This document shows, one piece after another, positions 14,818-23,678 of a DNA stretch of 38,432 nt (the stretch's first letter is position 1; each line of letters starts with the position of its first letter). The position numbers were made by a program, and so were the translations under genes. Under the pieces are notes generated by a model. That model did not search any database. It had not been told where the DNA came from and saw nothing but the letters and a program-made list of their open reading frames with translations. The stretch is from contig JAOZOW010000019.1 of the NCBI GenBank assembly GCA_029933075.1, positions 1-38,432 on the forward strand. The letters run 5' to 3'. Origin of the DNA: Deltaproteobacteria bacterium. GTDB taxonomy: Bacteria > Desulfobacterota > DSM-4660 > Desulfatiglandales > Desulfatiglandaceae.

Positions 14818-17409
14818 TTGATCCGGGTTATTTCCCCCACCCTGCGCCATATCAGGCCTCCCTCCCCCCTTTCCGCCCACCATGGGCGCCAGTCGTTTGA
14901 TCATGTCTCCGGCATTGAATCGACCCACCAGGTCTTTGGTGACCACGCATGTTAGCATGGCCCTTTGCTCTTTCCTGGCCCCCACAAGTATAATGCCGGA
15001 GCGGAGCTTATCCCTTATCTTATCGGCGGACTCACGGAGCTCTTTGGGGGAGTCGGCTTCCACCTCGATTGCCACTGCCTTGACCCCGGAGATTTTCCTT
15101 ACCTTGTCCATGAAGTCTTCCGATTTTTTGGTAAGGAGTTTCGATTTCAGGGATTCGATCTCTTTTTCTTTTTCCTTGTGCTCCCGCAGGACTCGCTCCA
15201 GGCGATCGCCCGCCTGATCCGGTGTGGTTTTCAGTAGAGAAGCGATCCGCTTCAGCTCGTGGTCTTGCCTTTGATCATATTCGAGGGCTTTTTCTCCGGT
15301 GAGAGCCTCAATACGGCGCACATTGGCGCCAACTGCGCTTTCTGCAGTGATGCGGAAGAGCCCTATATCCCCCGTGCGCCCGGTATGGGTACCTCCGCAC
15401 AGTTCCATGCTGATGCCGTCGCCTATGGACACCAGCCTGACCTTCTCCCCATATCTCTCTTCGAAAATGGCCATGGCTCCTGTTTTCATGGCCTCTTCTT
15501 TAGGCATTTCCTTGGTTTGAAGCACCAGGTTCTCTCTGATGTGCCTGTTAACGATGTTCTCCACCTCGGTCAGTTGTTCAGAGGTCATCTGGGTAAAGTG
15601 GCTGAAGTCGAACCGGAGCCTGTCGGGGGCCACCAGCGAGCCCGCCTGCTTGACATGGTCGCCAAGCACCTCCCTGAGAGCGGCATGGAGGAGGTGGGTA
15701 GCCGAGTGATTAAGGGCCGTGGCATTCCTTTGCTCAATGTCCACCCTGGCTTCCACCTTATCACCGACCGCGACGGCCCCCTGTTCCACACGGCCCTGGT
15801 GAACAATGAGATCGTGAGCGTACTTTACGGTATCGGTCACACGGAATCTAAGGCCCTGTCTGAGTATCCACCCCGTATCACCCACCTGGCCACCGGCCCT
15901 GCCATAAAAAGGAGTCCGCTCGAGGACCACATCCAGGTCAAGACCCTCGGCGGCCTCTTTCACTTCCCTCCCGTTGCTCACCAATGCCACTACCCTGGCT
16001 TTTGAGGCAAGGGTTTCATAGCCAACGAAACGGGTGGATGCCCCTCGGGCCAAGAGCCCCCGGTAGACCTCCGGGATTTCTTCTTCGCCGCTGCCCTTCC
16101 AGGACTCTTGGGATTTGGCCCTCTGCCGCGCCATGGCCTGGTGAAAGCCCTCCATGTCCACCCGCAGGTCTTCGCCGCGGGCCACATCCTCCACAATATC
16201 CACGGAAAGACCATAGGTGTCGTAAAGCTTAAAAGCTACCTCACCGGGAATGGTGTCGTTCCCCTTGGCTTTTAGGTTCGCTATCTCTTCCTCCAGCACC
16301 TTCATACTGTACCGTAGGGTGTCTGCAAATCGTTTTTCCTCATTATTGACAACACCTTCAATAAATCCCATTGAGCGGCTGAGTTCGGGGTAATCATCTC
16401 CCATGACATCCGTGACCTTGCGGCAAATGGAGGCAAGAAAATAGTCTTTCAATTCGAGGACCTGTCCGAAACGAATAGCCCTGCGGATGATCCGTCTTAG
16501 GGTGTATCCTCTTCCCTCATTGGAGGGCATAATGCCGTCGCCGATCAGAAATGCAATGGCCCTGGCATGATCTGAGATGACCCTGAAGGCCACATCCTGC
16601 TTCTTGTCCTCCCCGTATGGCTTTTCACTCAGATCTTCAATAAAGGAGATGAGGTCCCTGAACAGGTCCGTACTGTAATTGGACTGTACACCCTGTACAA
16701 CCGCTGCAAGCCTCTCCAGCCCCATTCCCGTATCGATGTTCGGCCGGGGCAGTGGTTTCAGGCTTCCATCAGGATCCCGGTCGAACTGCGTGAAGACCAG
16801 GTTCCATATCTCCAGGTATCTGTCGCAGTCACAACCCGGAGCGCATTCCGGCCTCCCGCAGCTAAGGGCGGGGCCTTGGTCAATGAGGATTTCGGAGCAG
16901 GGACCGCATGGACCTGTGTCGCCCATGGCCCAAAAGTTGTCCTTGTCCCCCAACCTTACGATTCTTTGCGCCGGAACGCCGATTTTTTCCTCCCATATTC
17001 TGAAGGCTTCTTCATCATCTTTATATACGGATATATAAAGGCGCTCAGGTGGGAGACGATAGATCTCTGTGAGAAGTTCCCATGCCCATTCAATGGCCTC
17101 CTGTTTGAAATAGTCCCCGAAGGAAAAGTTCCCTAACATCTCGAAAAAGGTATGATGCCTGGCAGTGTACCCCACATTTTCAAGGTCATTATGTTTTCCG
17201 CCGGCCCGTACGCATTTCTGGGAACTGGCAGCTCGGGTATAGCCCCTCTTTTCCTCTCCGAGAAAAAGTCGCTTGAACTGGACCATGCCCGCATTGGTGA
17301 AAAGCAGTGTAGGGTCGTCCTGGGGAACCAGTGATGAGCTTTCAACAATCTCGTGTCCGTGGCTCTTGAAATAATCCAAAAATGTCTGTCTGATCTCTCT
17401 GAAATTCAT
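14764..17409 (-). CDS. alaS: alanyl-tRNA synthetase
   Basis: A full-length 881-residue AlaRS. The class II catalytic domain occupies about residues 1-240 (FTNAGMVQFKRLFLG, ASSQKCVRAGGKHNDLENVG), with an inserted cysteine cluster CGRPECAPGCDCD (184-196), then the tRNA-recognition domain. The editing domain has the zinc motif His568/His572 (HSATH) with Cys671/His675 (CGGTH), which removes mischarged Ser and Gly. The C-terminal domain begins near 740 and ends in a glycine-rich VGGKGGGRPDMAQGGG DHHA1 segment. It follows recA by 23 bp. The stop lies inside the bamD coding region, so the two genes converge with a 54-bp overlap. Confidence 0.97.
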   Translation of the reverse strand: MNFREIRQTFLDYFKSHGHEIVESSSLVPQDDPTLLFTNAGMVQFKRLFLGEEKRGYTRAASSQKCVRAGGKHNDLENVGYTARHHTFFEMLGNFSFGDYFKQEAIEWAWELLTEIYRLPPERLYISVYKDDEEAFRIWEEKIGVPAQRIVRLGDKDNFWAMGDTGPCGPCSEILIDQGPALSCGRPECAPGCDCDRYLEIWNLVFTQFDRDPDGSLKPLPRPNIDTGMGLERLAAVVQGVQSNYSTDLFRDLISFIEDLSEKPYGEDKKQDVAFRVISDHARAIAFLIGDGIMPSNEGRGYTLRRIIRRAIRFGQVLELKDYFLASICRKVTDVMGDDYPELSRSMGFIEGVVNNEEKRFADTLRYSMKVLEEEIANLKAKGNDTIPGEVAFKLYDTYGLSVDIVEDVARGEDLRVDMEGFHQAMARQRAKSQESWKGSGEEEIPEVYRGLLARGASTRFVGYETLASKARVVALVSNGREVKEAAEGLDLDVVLERTPFYGRAGGQVGDTGWILRQGLRFRVTDTVKYAHDLIVHQGRVEQGAVAVGDKVEARVDIEQRNATALNHSATHLLHAALREVLGDHVKQAGSLVAPDRLRFDFSHFTQMTSEQLTEVENIVNRHIRENLVLQTKEMPKEEAMKTGAMAIFEERYGEKVRLVSIGDGISMELCGGTHTGRTGDIGLFRITAESAVGANVRRIEALTGEKALEYDQRQDHELKRIASLLKTTPDQAGDRLERVLREHKEKEKEIESLKSKLLTKKSEDFMDKVRKISGVKAVAIEVEADSPKELRESADKIRDKLRSGIILVGARKEQRAMLTCVVTKDLVGRFNAGDMIKRLAPMVGGKGGGRPDMAQGGGNNPDQLENALDALYDLVGKGTD

Positions 17410-17432
17410 TGTTCGTACCGCATCCTTCTGCT

Positions 17433-18452
17433 TTACTCATCCTCTTTGTTGTCGCTGTCGGCGGCCTTTTTCCTGAGGCCCGTCTTTTCCAGTACACGCT
17501 CCTTGATCGCGTCTCTTACATCTGTATGTTCGGCCAGGAACCGCTTTACGTTTTCCCGTCCCTGCCCGATCCTTTCATCGCCAAAAGAGTACCAAGCCCC
17601 GCTCTTTTCCACGATGCCCAGGGATACCCCCATATCGAGGATATCCCCCTCTTTGGATATGCCGTGCCCATATATGATATCAAATTCGGCGTCCTTGAAA
17701 GGGGGTGCAATCTTGTTTTTTACCACCCTGACACGGGTGCGGTTGCCGATCACCTGATCTGCATCCTTGAGCGCGCCTATCCGGCGGATATCAAGCCTCT
17801 GGCTCGCATAAAACTTAAGGGCGTTTCCACCTGTGGTGGTCTCAGGATTACCGAACATCACGCCGATTTTCATCCTTATCTGATTGATGAATATGACGCA
17901 GGTGCTCGACTTGCTTATGGTGGCCGTGAGTTTTCTGAGGGCCTGGGACATGAGCCTGGCCTGCAACCCCACATGCTGATCCCCCATGTCACCCTCGATC
18001 TCGGCCCTGGGGACCAGTGCGGCCACGGAGTCGATCACCAAAACATCAATGGCGCCGCTCCTTACGAGGATTTCAGCTATATCCAGCGCCTGTTCACCGG
18101 TGTCGGGCTGTGAGACCAGGAGACTGTCCACATCGACCCCCAACCTTTTCGCATAGGTGATATCCAGGGCATGCTCCGCGTCGATGAATGCCACCATGCC
18201 CTCCTGGGCCTGTGCCTCCGCGGCGACATGGAGCGCCAGGGTGGTCTTGCCCGAAGATTCCGGCCCGAATATCTCAATCACCCTGCCGCGCGGAACTCCA
18301 CCGATCCCGAGGGCCACATCCAGGGCTATTGAGCCGGTGGAGATTGCAGGTATGTCCAGCACCCTCTCTTCACTCATTTTCATGATGGAACCACGACCGA
18401 ATTGTCTTTCTATCTGGGATATGGCCTGTTCGACCGCTTTATCTCTATCCAT
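17433..18452 (-). CDS. recA: recombinase RecA
   Basis: A 339-residue RecA, the ATP-dependent strand-exchange protein and SOS co-protease. Walker A GPESSGKT is at 63-70; [48 protein letters not shown] and [22 protein letters not shown] are all family signatures. ATG 18452 was chosen over an upstream TTG (18458) because AGGAGG at 18460-18465 is seven bases from the ATG but only one from the TTG. No recX gene follows; alaS comes directly. I saw no LexA-type operator in the short upstream region, which is mostly thpR coding sequence. Confidence 0.98.
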   Translation of the reverse strand: MDRDKAVEQAISQIERQFGRGSIMKMSEERVLDIPAISTGSIALDVALGIGGVPRGRVIEIFGPESSGKTTLALHVAAEAQAQEGMVAFIDAEHALDITYAKRLGVDVDSLLVSQPDTGEQALDIAEILVRSGAIDVLVIDSVAALVPRAEIEGDMGDQHVGLQARLMSQALRKLTATISKSSTCVIFINQIRMKIGVMFGNPETTTGGNALKFYASQRLDIRRIGALKDADQVIGNRTRVRVVKNKIAPPFKDAEFDIIYGHGISKEGDILDMGVSLGIVEKSGAWYSFGDERIGQGRENVKRFLAEHTDVRDAIKERVLEKTGLRKKAADSDNKEDE

Positions 18453-18502
18453 GAGCAATCCTCCTAAAATAATCGGTTTGATGCCTTACCTGAGCGCTCC
18501 CA

Positions 18503-19081
18503 TCAGCCTTGGCCGGTTAAGGGCCACGCCTTCATTTTGGTGTAAACGGCTCCTCCCGGGTTGAGGTCGCTTCTGAACAACACAAGCTCTTTGGCGGGCC
18601 ATGGCTGGCTTTTAAGATCCCGATACCGGGAAAGGAGCTTTTCCAGATGATGGCTGGCGGTTCTGCTTCCTTTCCGGAACCTCCCCACCGTCAGGTGCGG
18701 CCTGAACGGTCTCTTTTCCTGCCTGACTCCTAAGTCCTCAAGGGCGAGCTGGAGCGAATCTCTGAAGCGGCCCATTCGATCAAGATCTCCATTTATCCCG
18801 ATCCACAGGACCCTTGGGTTGCGGGGAGTGCCAAATATGCCTGTTCCTCTGAGCGAAACATTGAAAGGGGCGAAATCGCAGCAAATCTCCTCTGTCTTCA
18901 GGCCTACTTCGCCTATCTGCGCCCGGTTAATCCCTCCCAAAAATACCACCGTCAGATGCATATTGTCCACTTTGACCCACCTGAGGTCCAGTGCAAGTTT
19001 TTTCATTTCCCCCGAGACATCTCTCAGCATCTCTTTGATCTCAGGGGGCAATTCAAATGCAAGGAAGGAACGGATCGCCAT
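18503..19081 (-). CDS. thpR: RNA 2',3'-cyclic phosphodiesterase (LigT / ThpR)
   Basis: A 192-residue 2H phosphoesterase with both catalytic His-x-Thr motifs: MHLTVVFLGG (His42) and RPHLTVGRF (His129). The family hydrolyses 2',3'-cyclic phosphate ends of RNA and can ligate 2'-5' in vitro; its role in bacteria is not settled. RSFLAFELPPEI at the N-terminus is typical. The start at 19081 lies 29 bp inside cinA. The cinA-thpR-recA order is common in bacteria. Confidence 0.92.
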   Translation of the reverse strand: MAIRSFLAFELPPEIKEMLRDVSGEMKKLALDLRWVKVDNMHLTVVFLGGINRAQIGEVGLKTEEICCDFAPFNVSLRGTGIFGTPRNPRVLWIGINGDLDRMGRFRDSLQLALEDLGVRQEKRPFRPHLTVGRFRKGSRTASHHLEKLLSRYRDLKSQPWPAKELVLFRSDLNPGGAVYTKMKAWPLTGQG

Positions 19082-20309
19082 TGAGATGCCTTCTTATCCA
19101 ATCCAGTGCCATCATGGAGCTGTTCAGCTTGATCTGTTCCCGGGAACCCCAGAAGCGATACTTTTTAAAGTATACATCATCGGATGTAGCCAGCCCCACG
19201 AAGACCGTACCCACAGGTTTTTCCTTACTGCCCCCTTCCGGGCCTGCAATCCCTGTGACAGCCAGCCCCAGGTCTGCCCTAATACGGCCCCTGACACCCA
19301 TTGCCATTTCTTTTACGGTTTCACCGCTTACGGCACCATGCTTGTTCAGGGTTTCCGCACTCACGCCCAGCAAGGTCATCTTGGATTCATTGCTGTACAC
19401 AACCACCCCTCCCCGGAAATATCCGGAGCTTCCGGGTACATTGGTGAGCCTGTGACCGATAAGCCCTCCCGTGCAAGATTCCGCCACCGCCAAGGTGCTC
19501 TTATGCTGTAGCAGCAACTCACCTACCACATCTTCCATGTTCTGGGTGCCCGATGCAAATATATATGACCCCACAAGACGTTTGATCTCCTTTTCAAGAG
19601 AGTCCAACTCCCTTGTTATCGCTGACTCGTCCGTGCCCCGCAGGCTGAGGGTGATGTGGTTTTCAGGGAAGTGAGGGTAAAAACCCAGGACGATCTCCCC
19701 TGTCTTTCCCTGGAGTTCTTTGAATATCTCCGCGATCTTGGGCTCATTAAGGCCATAGAGCTTGTGGATCCGCTGCCTCATGACCGGGAGGGTTTTGGAG
19801 AGGCTCAGGATTTCAGGAAGCACAAATTTATCCATAAGATATCTCATCTGGTCGGGTACCCCGGGGAGAAAATAGAGCCTCACATTATTTTCGAGCAGGC
19901 GGAAGCCGCATGCAGTGCCCTCTGGGTTGATCATCTTGGAGCCGTCCGGCATGCAGGCCATCTTTTCCAAAGAAGGGGTTATCTCGATCCCCCTAACCTT
20001 TGCATGGTTTTTGATCTTTTCGAACATCTGGGTGTTGAGGGTAAGGGGCCGGTTCAGTGTCTCGGCTACGATCTGGTTCGTCCTGTCATCTTCCGTGGAC
20101 CCAAGGCCGCCGGTTACGATAACGAAGCGGGATGTCTTCATGGCCTGTACCAGGGCCTCGGAAACCATCTTTTCGTCATCTCCCACAGAGGTGATACGCG
20201 TTACATGGAGACCGGAGGCCGTGAGCCTTCCCGCGGCATACCATGCATTCAGGTCTAAGGTCCTGCCGGAAATTAACTCGTTTCCGATTGTGATGATCTC
20301 TCCGTGCAT
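19053..20309 (-). CDS. cinA: CinA: nicotinamide-nucleotide amidohydrolase with COG1058 domain
   Basis: The 418-residue protein has the two-domain CinA layout: an N-terminal molybdopterin-binding-like COG1058 domain (ITIGNELISGRTLDLNAWY, VTGGLGSTEDDRT), associated with ADP-ribose pyrophosphatase activity, and a C-terminal PncC amidohydrolase domain beginning about residue 260 with VAESCTGGLIGHRLTNVPGSS and AVTGIAGPEGGSKEKPVGTVF. PncC recycles nicotinamide mononucleotide in NAD salvage. ATG 20309 is favoured over the TTG two codons upstream. It lies between pgpA and thpR. Confidence 0.94.
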   Translation of the reverse strand: MHGEIITIGNELISGRTLDLNAWYAAGRLTASGLHVTRITSVGDDEKMVSEALVQAMKTSRFVIVTGGLGSTEDDRTNQIVAETLNRPLTLNTQMFEKIKNHAKVRGIEITPSLEKMACMPDGSKMINPEGTACGFRLLENNVRLYFLPGVPDQMRYLMDKFVLPEILSLSKTLPVMRQRIHKLYGLNEPKIAEIFKELQGKTGEIVLGFYPHFPENHITLSLRGTDESAITRELDSLEKEIKRLVGSYIFASGTQNMEDVVGELLLQHKSTLAVAESCTGGLIGHRLTNVPGSSGYFRGGVVVYSNESKMTLLGVSAETLNKHGAVSGETVKEMAMGVRGRIRADLGLAVTGIAGPEGGSKEKPVGTVFVGLATSDDVYFKKYRFWGSREQIKLNSSMMALDWIRRHLNGDPFLPCI

Positions 20310-20342
20310 ATCCAAATTGGGCCGGACACTCCGCAGGCCGAT

Positions 20343-20852
20343 TCAGTTGAGGAAGGATAGAGTCAACCATGTGGCCAGGTAGGCGTACAATCCTGCCAGG
20401 AGGTCATCAAACACTATGCCGATCCCACCGCCTATGGCTTCCACTTGCTTTATGGGGAAAGGCTTCAGGATATCGAAGAACCGGAAAGCCGCAAATGCCG
20501 CCGCAAGATTCAACCATGACATGGGCAGTAAAAGCATTGCCAGGTAAAACCCCGCCATCTCGTCGATGATCACCATTGATGGATCATTGTCGCTCAGGAG
20601 CTTGCGGCATCGGTCCGCACTCCACAGGGCTGTTCCTGTAAGGAGGGCCAGGATCAATATCCTACCCGGAAGAGCCAATCCCTCCGTCAATAAAATGAGA
20701 GGTATTGCCGCGAGGGATCCAAAGGTCCCCGGAGCTAAGGGCAAAAGCCCAATACCGAACCAGGTGGAAAGGACCATTGCGGTTTTGTCGGGAAAGCCGG
20801 ATCCCTTGAATAGATCCTTTACCGGTACGTTATCAGATTCAGATTTTGACAT
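20343..20852 (-). CDS. pgpA: phosphatidylglycerophosphatase A
   Basis: A 169-residue membrane protein that dephosphorylates phosphatidylglycerophosphate to phosphatidylglycerol. The N-terminal family motif LSTWFGIGLLPLAPGTFGSLAA is followed by several hydrophobic helices, VIIDEMAGFYLAMLLLP with the conserved acidic residue pair, RFFDILKPFPIKQVE, and GGIGIVFDDLLAGLYA. All PgpA signature regions are present at the usual length. ATG 20852 is preferred to a TTG one codon earlier; the ribosome site is weak. It is 33 bp upstream of cinA. Confidence 0.94.
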   Translation of the reverse strand: MSKSESDNVPVKDLFKGSGFPDKTAMVLSTWFGIGLLPLAPGTFGSLAAIPLILLTEGLALPGRILILALLTGTALWSADRCRKLLSDNDPSMVIIDEMAGFYLAMLLLPMSWLNLAAAFAAFRFFDILKPFPIKQVEAIGGGIGIVFDDLLAGLYAYLATWLTLSFLN

Positions 20853-20892
20853 CAACTGCGTACCGTGTCTCCATCAGGGTTTTTCATTAAGA

Positions 20893-22062
20893 TCACACGA
20901 CCTTGTTTAGGCTCATAACCCAGGAAAATATCTCCTTCAAAGGCTTGTTCTCTTTGCGGGCGATTTCCCGGCAGACCTCGTATTCCGGAAGGAAATAGAC
21001 CTCCCCTCCCTTTCCGGTCACCTGCTTAACCCTGATCTTCCCCCATGGGCTGTCTACCTCTACCACGCAGCGTTTCAACACCGCCCTCTGGCTGTACTGG
21101 AAACGGATGCCCAGGGTAAAGCTTTCCCTAAAGAGGATTTCCATCAGGGCGTCCTTGCACTCGGGTGGCGCCATGATCTGGATCTGGACTCCGGGGCGGT
21201 TCTTTTTCATCTGGATGGGGCACATGGCCACATCCAGGGCGCCTGCCTCAAATAATCGCTCCATAATGAACCCGAGCCATTCCGGGGGGGCATCGTCCAC
21301 ATTGGTTTCAAGGACAACTATGGTTTCCACGCTTTCAGCCGCCTTCCGGTCTCCGATAAGGATACGGAGCAGATTGGGTCTATCCGGCAGGTCCCTGCTT
21401 CCCACCCCATAAGCGACATCGATGATTTTCATGGAAGGCATGGGTCCGTGGGTAGCGGCCAGAGCCTTCACGAGGGCGGCACCCGTAGGGGTGACCATTT
21501 CATATGGCAGCCCGGAATCGTAGACAGGAAAACCCAGCAACAGAGTCACGGTAGCGGGGGATGGAAGGGGCAACCTGCCGTGGGCGGTGTCCACGAACCC
21601 CGATCCCAGGGGCAGGGGAGAAGAGGAAAGTTTTTCAATGCCAAGGGCGTGAAGCCCGTGGACCGTGGCCACAATGTCGATGATCGAATCCGCGGCCCCC
21701 ACCTCGTGGAGATGGACCTGATCCACCGGTTGGTCATGGGCCTTGGCTTCCGCCTCGGCAAGATGCTCAAAGACCCGCATGCTTTTTTCCTTGACCGGCC
21801 CGGCAAGATCCCCTGCACTGATTATCTCGCGTATCTCGTCCAGCCTTCTCGGCGCCTGGAGCTTATGGTCTATTTTCACTGAGAAGCGAGTGCCGAAGAT
21901 CCCATTCCTTGATTCACGGGTGGCATCTATCTCATATCCTCTCAGCGGGAGTGTTGAAAGGCGGCCTTTCAATTCCTCAAAAGGGAGTCCCGCATCAAGC
22001 AGGGCCCCTACGAACATGTCGCCGCTGATGCCGGAAAAGCAGTCAAGATGAGCGGTTTTCAT
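20893..22062 (-). CDS. larC: LarC-type nickel insertion protein (nickel-pincer cofactor biosynthesis)
   Basis: A 389-residue LarC/DUF111 protein starting at AHLDCFSGISGDMFVGALLDAG, the family signature, with the further elements VHLHEVGAADSIIDIVA, HGRLPLPSPATVTLL, YEMVTPTGAALVKAL and VLETNVDDAPPEWLG. LarC is the CTP-dependent enzyme that inserts nickel into the pincer nucleotide used by lactate racemase and its relatives. I chose ATG 22062 since family similarity starts there; the frame is open 19 codons further. Unlike the lactobacillar gene, which needs a programmed frameshift, this one is a single continuous frame. No larA, larB or larE is in the window. It lies 34 bases after a strong terminator. 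Confidence 0.92.
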   Translation of the reverse strand: MKTAHLDCFSGISGDMFVGALLDAGLPFEELKGRLSTLPLRGYEIDATRESRNGIFGTRFSVKIDHKLQAPRRLDEIREIISAGDLAGPVKEKSMRVFEHLAEAEAKAHDQPVDQVHLHEVGAADSIIDIVATVHGLHALGIEKLSSSPLPLGSGFVDTAHGRLPLPSPATVTLLLGFPVYDSGLPYEMVTPTGAALVKALAATHGPMPSMKIIDVAYGVGSRDLPDRPNLLRILIGDRKAAESVETIVVLETNVDDAPPEWLGFIMERLFEAGALDVAMCPIQMKKNRPGVQIQIMAPPECKDALMEILFRESFTLGIRFQYSQRAVLKRCVVEVDSPWGKIRVKQVTGKGGEVYFLPEYEVCREIARKENKPLKEIFSWVMSLNKVV

Positions 22063-22095
22063 TTTTGAAGCCCGGTTAAACGAAAGGTATGGTTG

Positions 22096-22124
22096 TAAAA
22101 AGCCTTGCCATCGTGGCAAGGCTT
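22096..22124 (-). terminator. rho-independent terminator of the radical SAM gene
   Basis: On the minus strand a perfect 11-bp stem, AAGCCTTGCCA (22124-22114) with TGGCAAGGCTT (22110-22100), closes a three-base loop and is followed by TTTT (22099-22096). It starts 46 bases after the stop of the radical SAM gene and ends 33 bases before larC, so larC and the genes behind it need their own promoter or read-through. Confidence 0.82.
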
Positions 22125-22170
22125 CCTATGGATTGGGATAAAATTTGCTTAGCAGAAGCCCCCTTTCTTG

Positions 22171-23220
22171 TCAACAGCACAGTACCGATTTGGCTCTTCC
22201 CCTCGCACGCCGCCCCTGACGAGGAGGACCTTTCTTCTTGGCCGAGGCACGGAAAGCGATTTTGGACAGGGGCGACCCGAATGGTTGCTTCAGTCTGAAA
22301 TCTGGCAGGAATGGGGGGCTAACTTTTTCCGAAAGCGATTGTTCCTCAGGGAATTGAACAAAGATCTGTTTGAACCCCAGTTGCCTGGCATGGTCAAGTA
22401 CGGTGAAGAACTCACTTTTTGTGATCCGTCTATTGAGGGGCTCTTCTTTTTGGGGGAGCACAGGGTAATACTGGGACATGAGGCTCAGGGGCAATTCAGG
22501 GCCGAATTCCAGGAAAAGGGTTGTCAGCGCATTGACGGAATTGTCTGTGTGACCGGGCAGGATGAGGTGTCTGACCAGGACCCCCCTCCTGGCCGTTTTT
22601 CCGTGAGCCGTGCCGGCATCAAGAAATCCTTTCTGTTTGATCATCTCCGCGATTGCCTCGATCGCCACGTCGGGATAGTCAGGACAGGCGGATAATTTTG
22701 CGGCCAGGGAGCGATCTGCATACTTGAAATCGGGAAGGTAGATATCCACCCAGTCCCGTGCGGCTTTCATCAGCAGAATGGATTGGTACCCGGAGAGATT
22801 AAAAAGCACAGGAATGGATAACCCCTCATCCCGGAGGAGCCGGACAAGACGGAGGATATGAGGAAGGAAATGGTCGGGGGTGACGAAATTGATGTTGTGT
22901 ACATGGTGTCGCCGGATCATTTTTTTGATTTCCGGGAGCAATATTTTCAAATCCTTGGGCGAGCCGAGACCCTTGTGAGAGATCTGGTGGTTCTGGCAAA
23001 AGGTACATCGAAGCGAGCAACCCGTAAGAAACACCGTGCCGGAGCCGTGGGTACCGCTGATGGGAGGTTCTTCTCCAAAATGAGGTCCTACATAGGCCAC
23101 CCTCACCTGATCTGATTCGCCGCAAAAACCGCTCTTGCCCTCAGGGGCCTCTTTTGTCCTGTCAACACCGCAGGAGCGCGGGCAGAGATGGCAGTTTTCA
23201 TACATGCTAAATAGGTCCAT
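22171..23220 (-). CDS. PflA-like radical SAM protein (COG1313 / PflX group)
   Basis: The 349-residue protein has the radical SAM cluster motif CSLRCTFCQN (CxxxCxxC, about residues 68-77) and, before it, a second cysteine set CHLCPRSCGV ... GFCGES typical of the PflX/COG1313 group of pyruvate formate-lyase-activating-enzyme-like proteins. Later elements such as NINFVTPDHFLPHIL, VDIYLPDFKYAD, VRHLILPGHTDNSV and SQYYPV fit the same group. The substrate is unknown. The last 30 or so residues are an odd basic tail (ASAKKKGPPRQGRRARGRAK, ending VLCC) not expected in the family. It is a single-gene unit with a strong terminator behind it. Confidence 0.86.
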   Translation of the reverse strand: MDLFSMYENCHLCPRSCGVDRTKEAPEGKSGFCGESDQVRVAYVGPHFGEEPPISGTHGSGTVFLTGCSLRCTFCQNHQISHKGLGSPKDLKILLPEIKKMIRRHHVHNINFVTPDHFLPHILRLVRLLRDEGLSIPVLFNLSGYQSILLMKAARDWVDIYLPDFKYADRSLAAKLSACPDYPDVAIEAIAEMIKQKGFLDAGTAHGKTARRGVLVRHLILPGHTDNSVNALTTLFLEFGPELPLSLMSQYYPVLPQKEEPLNRRITKSEFFTVLDHARQLGFKQIFVQFPEEQSLSEKVSPPFLPDFRLKQPFGSPLSKIAFRASAKKKGPPRQGRRARGRAKSVLCC

Positions 23221-23678
23221 TTACCTTAGTCGCTGCTCTGTTACACCTGAAGGTTCCAATGCCCCCTTTTTAAGGGGCAGTCTCTATATTGCCAGGTCTG
23301 CTGGCGGCCGTTTATCTGGTAAAGTATTTGCATTTATCGTAGCTCAATTGGCTACTAATTTACTGCATTGGACAGACGGAGTAAATCATTGATGCCTCTA
23401 TACCGGATGCCGGTACCTGGTCGCTTGCTACTGGGGGGCTGGGCATGCCCGTCTGCCGTAGATGCGGCTCAAGGAGGCAGACTGATAACCTCCGTTAAGT
23501 TGTTGAAAATGATCGAGGCCGGATTCGGGATCAATTCTGTTTTTGACACCGGTGATGGAATGCCGCTTTTGAGGAAACGGGAAAAGAGTAGGCCTTTGTT
23601 GAGGGTTGTGGTATCTAATAAAGGCGCCGGAACCGATGGTTCTTGGACAAACCGACATCGGAGAAAGGAGGATTCGGG
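23221..23678. other. 458-bp intergenic region between divergent genes
   Basis: No gene is supported here. The region separates the radical SAM gene (minus) from pgm (plus) and must carry both promoters. A hairpin with arms TGCCCC (23260-23265) and GGGGCA (23274-23279) lies in the leader of the radical SAM transcript. GGGCATGCCC at 23441-23450 is a perfect ten-base palindrome. A TTGACA at 23544-23549 points toward pgm but has no good -10 at the right distance. Confidence 0.4.

Noticed and set aside
15259-16005. Plus-strand reading of 248 codons inside alaS
   Set aside because: It is antisense to conserved alaS editing-domain sequence; no motif of its own.
17409-18113. Plus-strand reading of 234 codons opposite recA
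   Set aside because: recA is certain on the other strand; such long antisense frames are common in GC-rich conserved genes.
23246-23400. tRNA-like fragments GGTTCCAAT and TAGCTCAATTGG
   Set aside because: They are in the wrong order and no acceptor or anticodon stem can be formed; chance matches.
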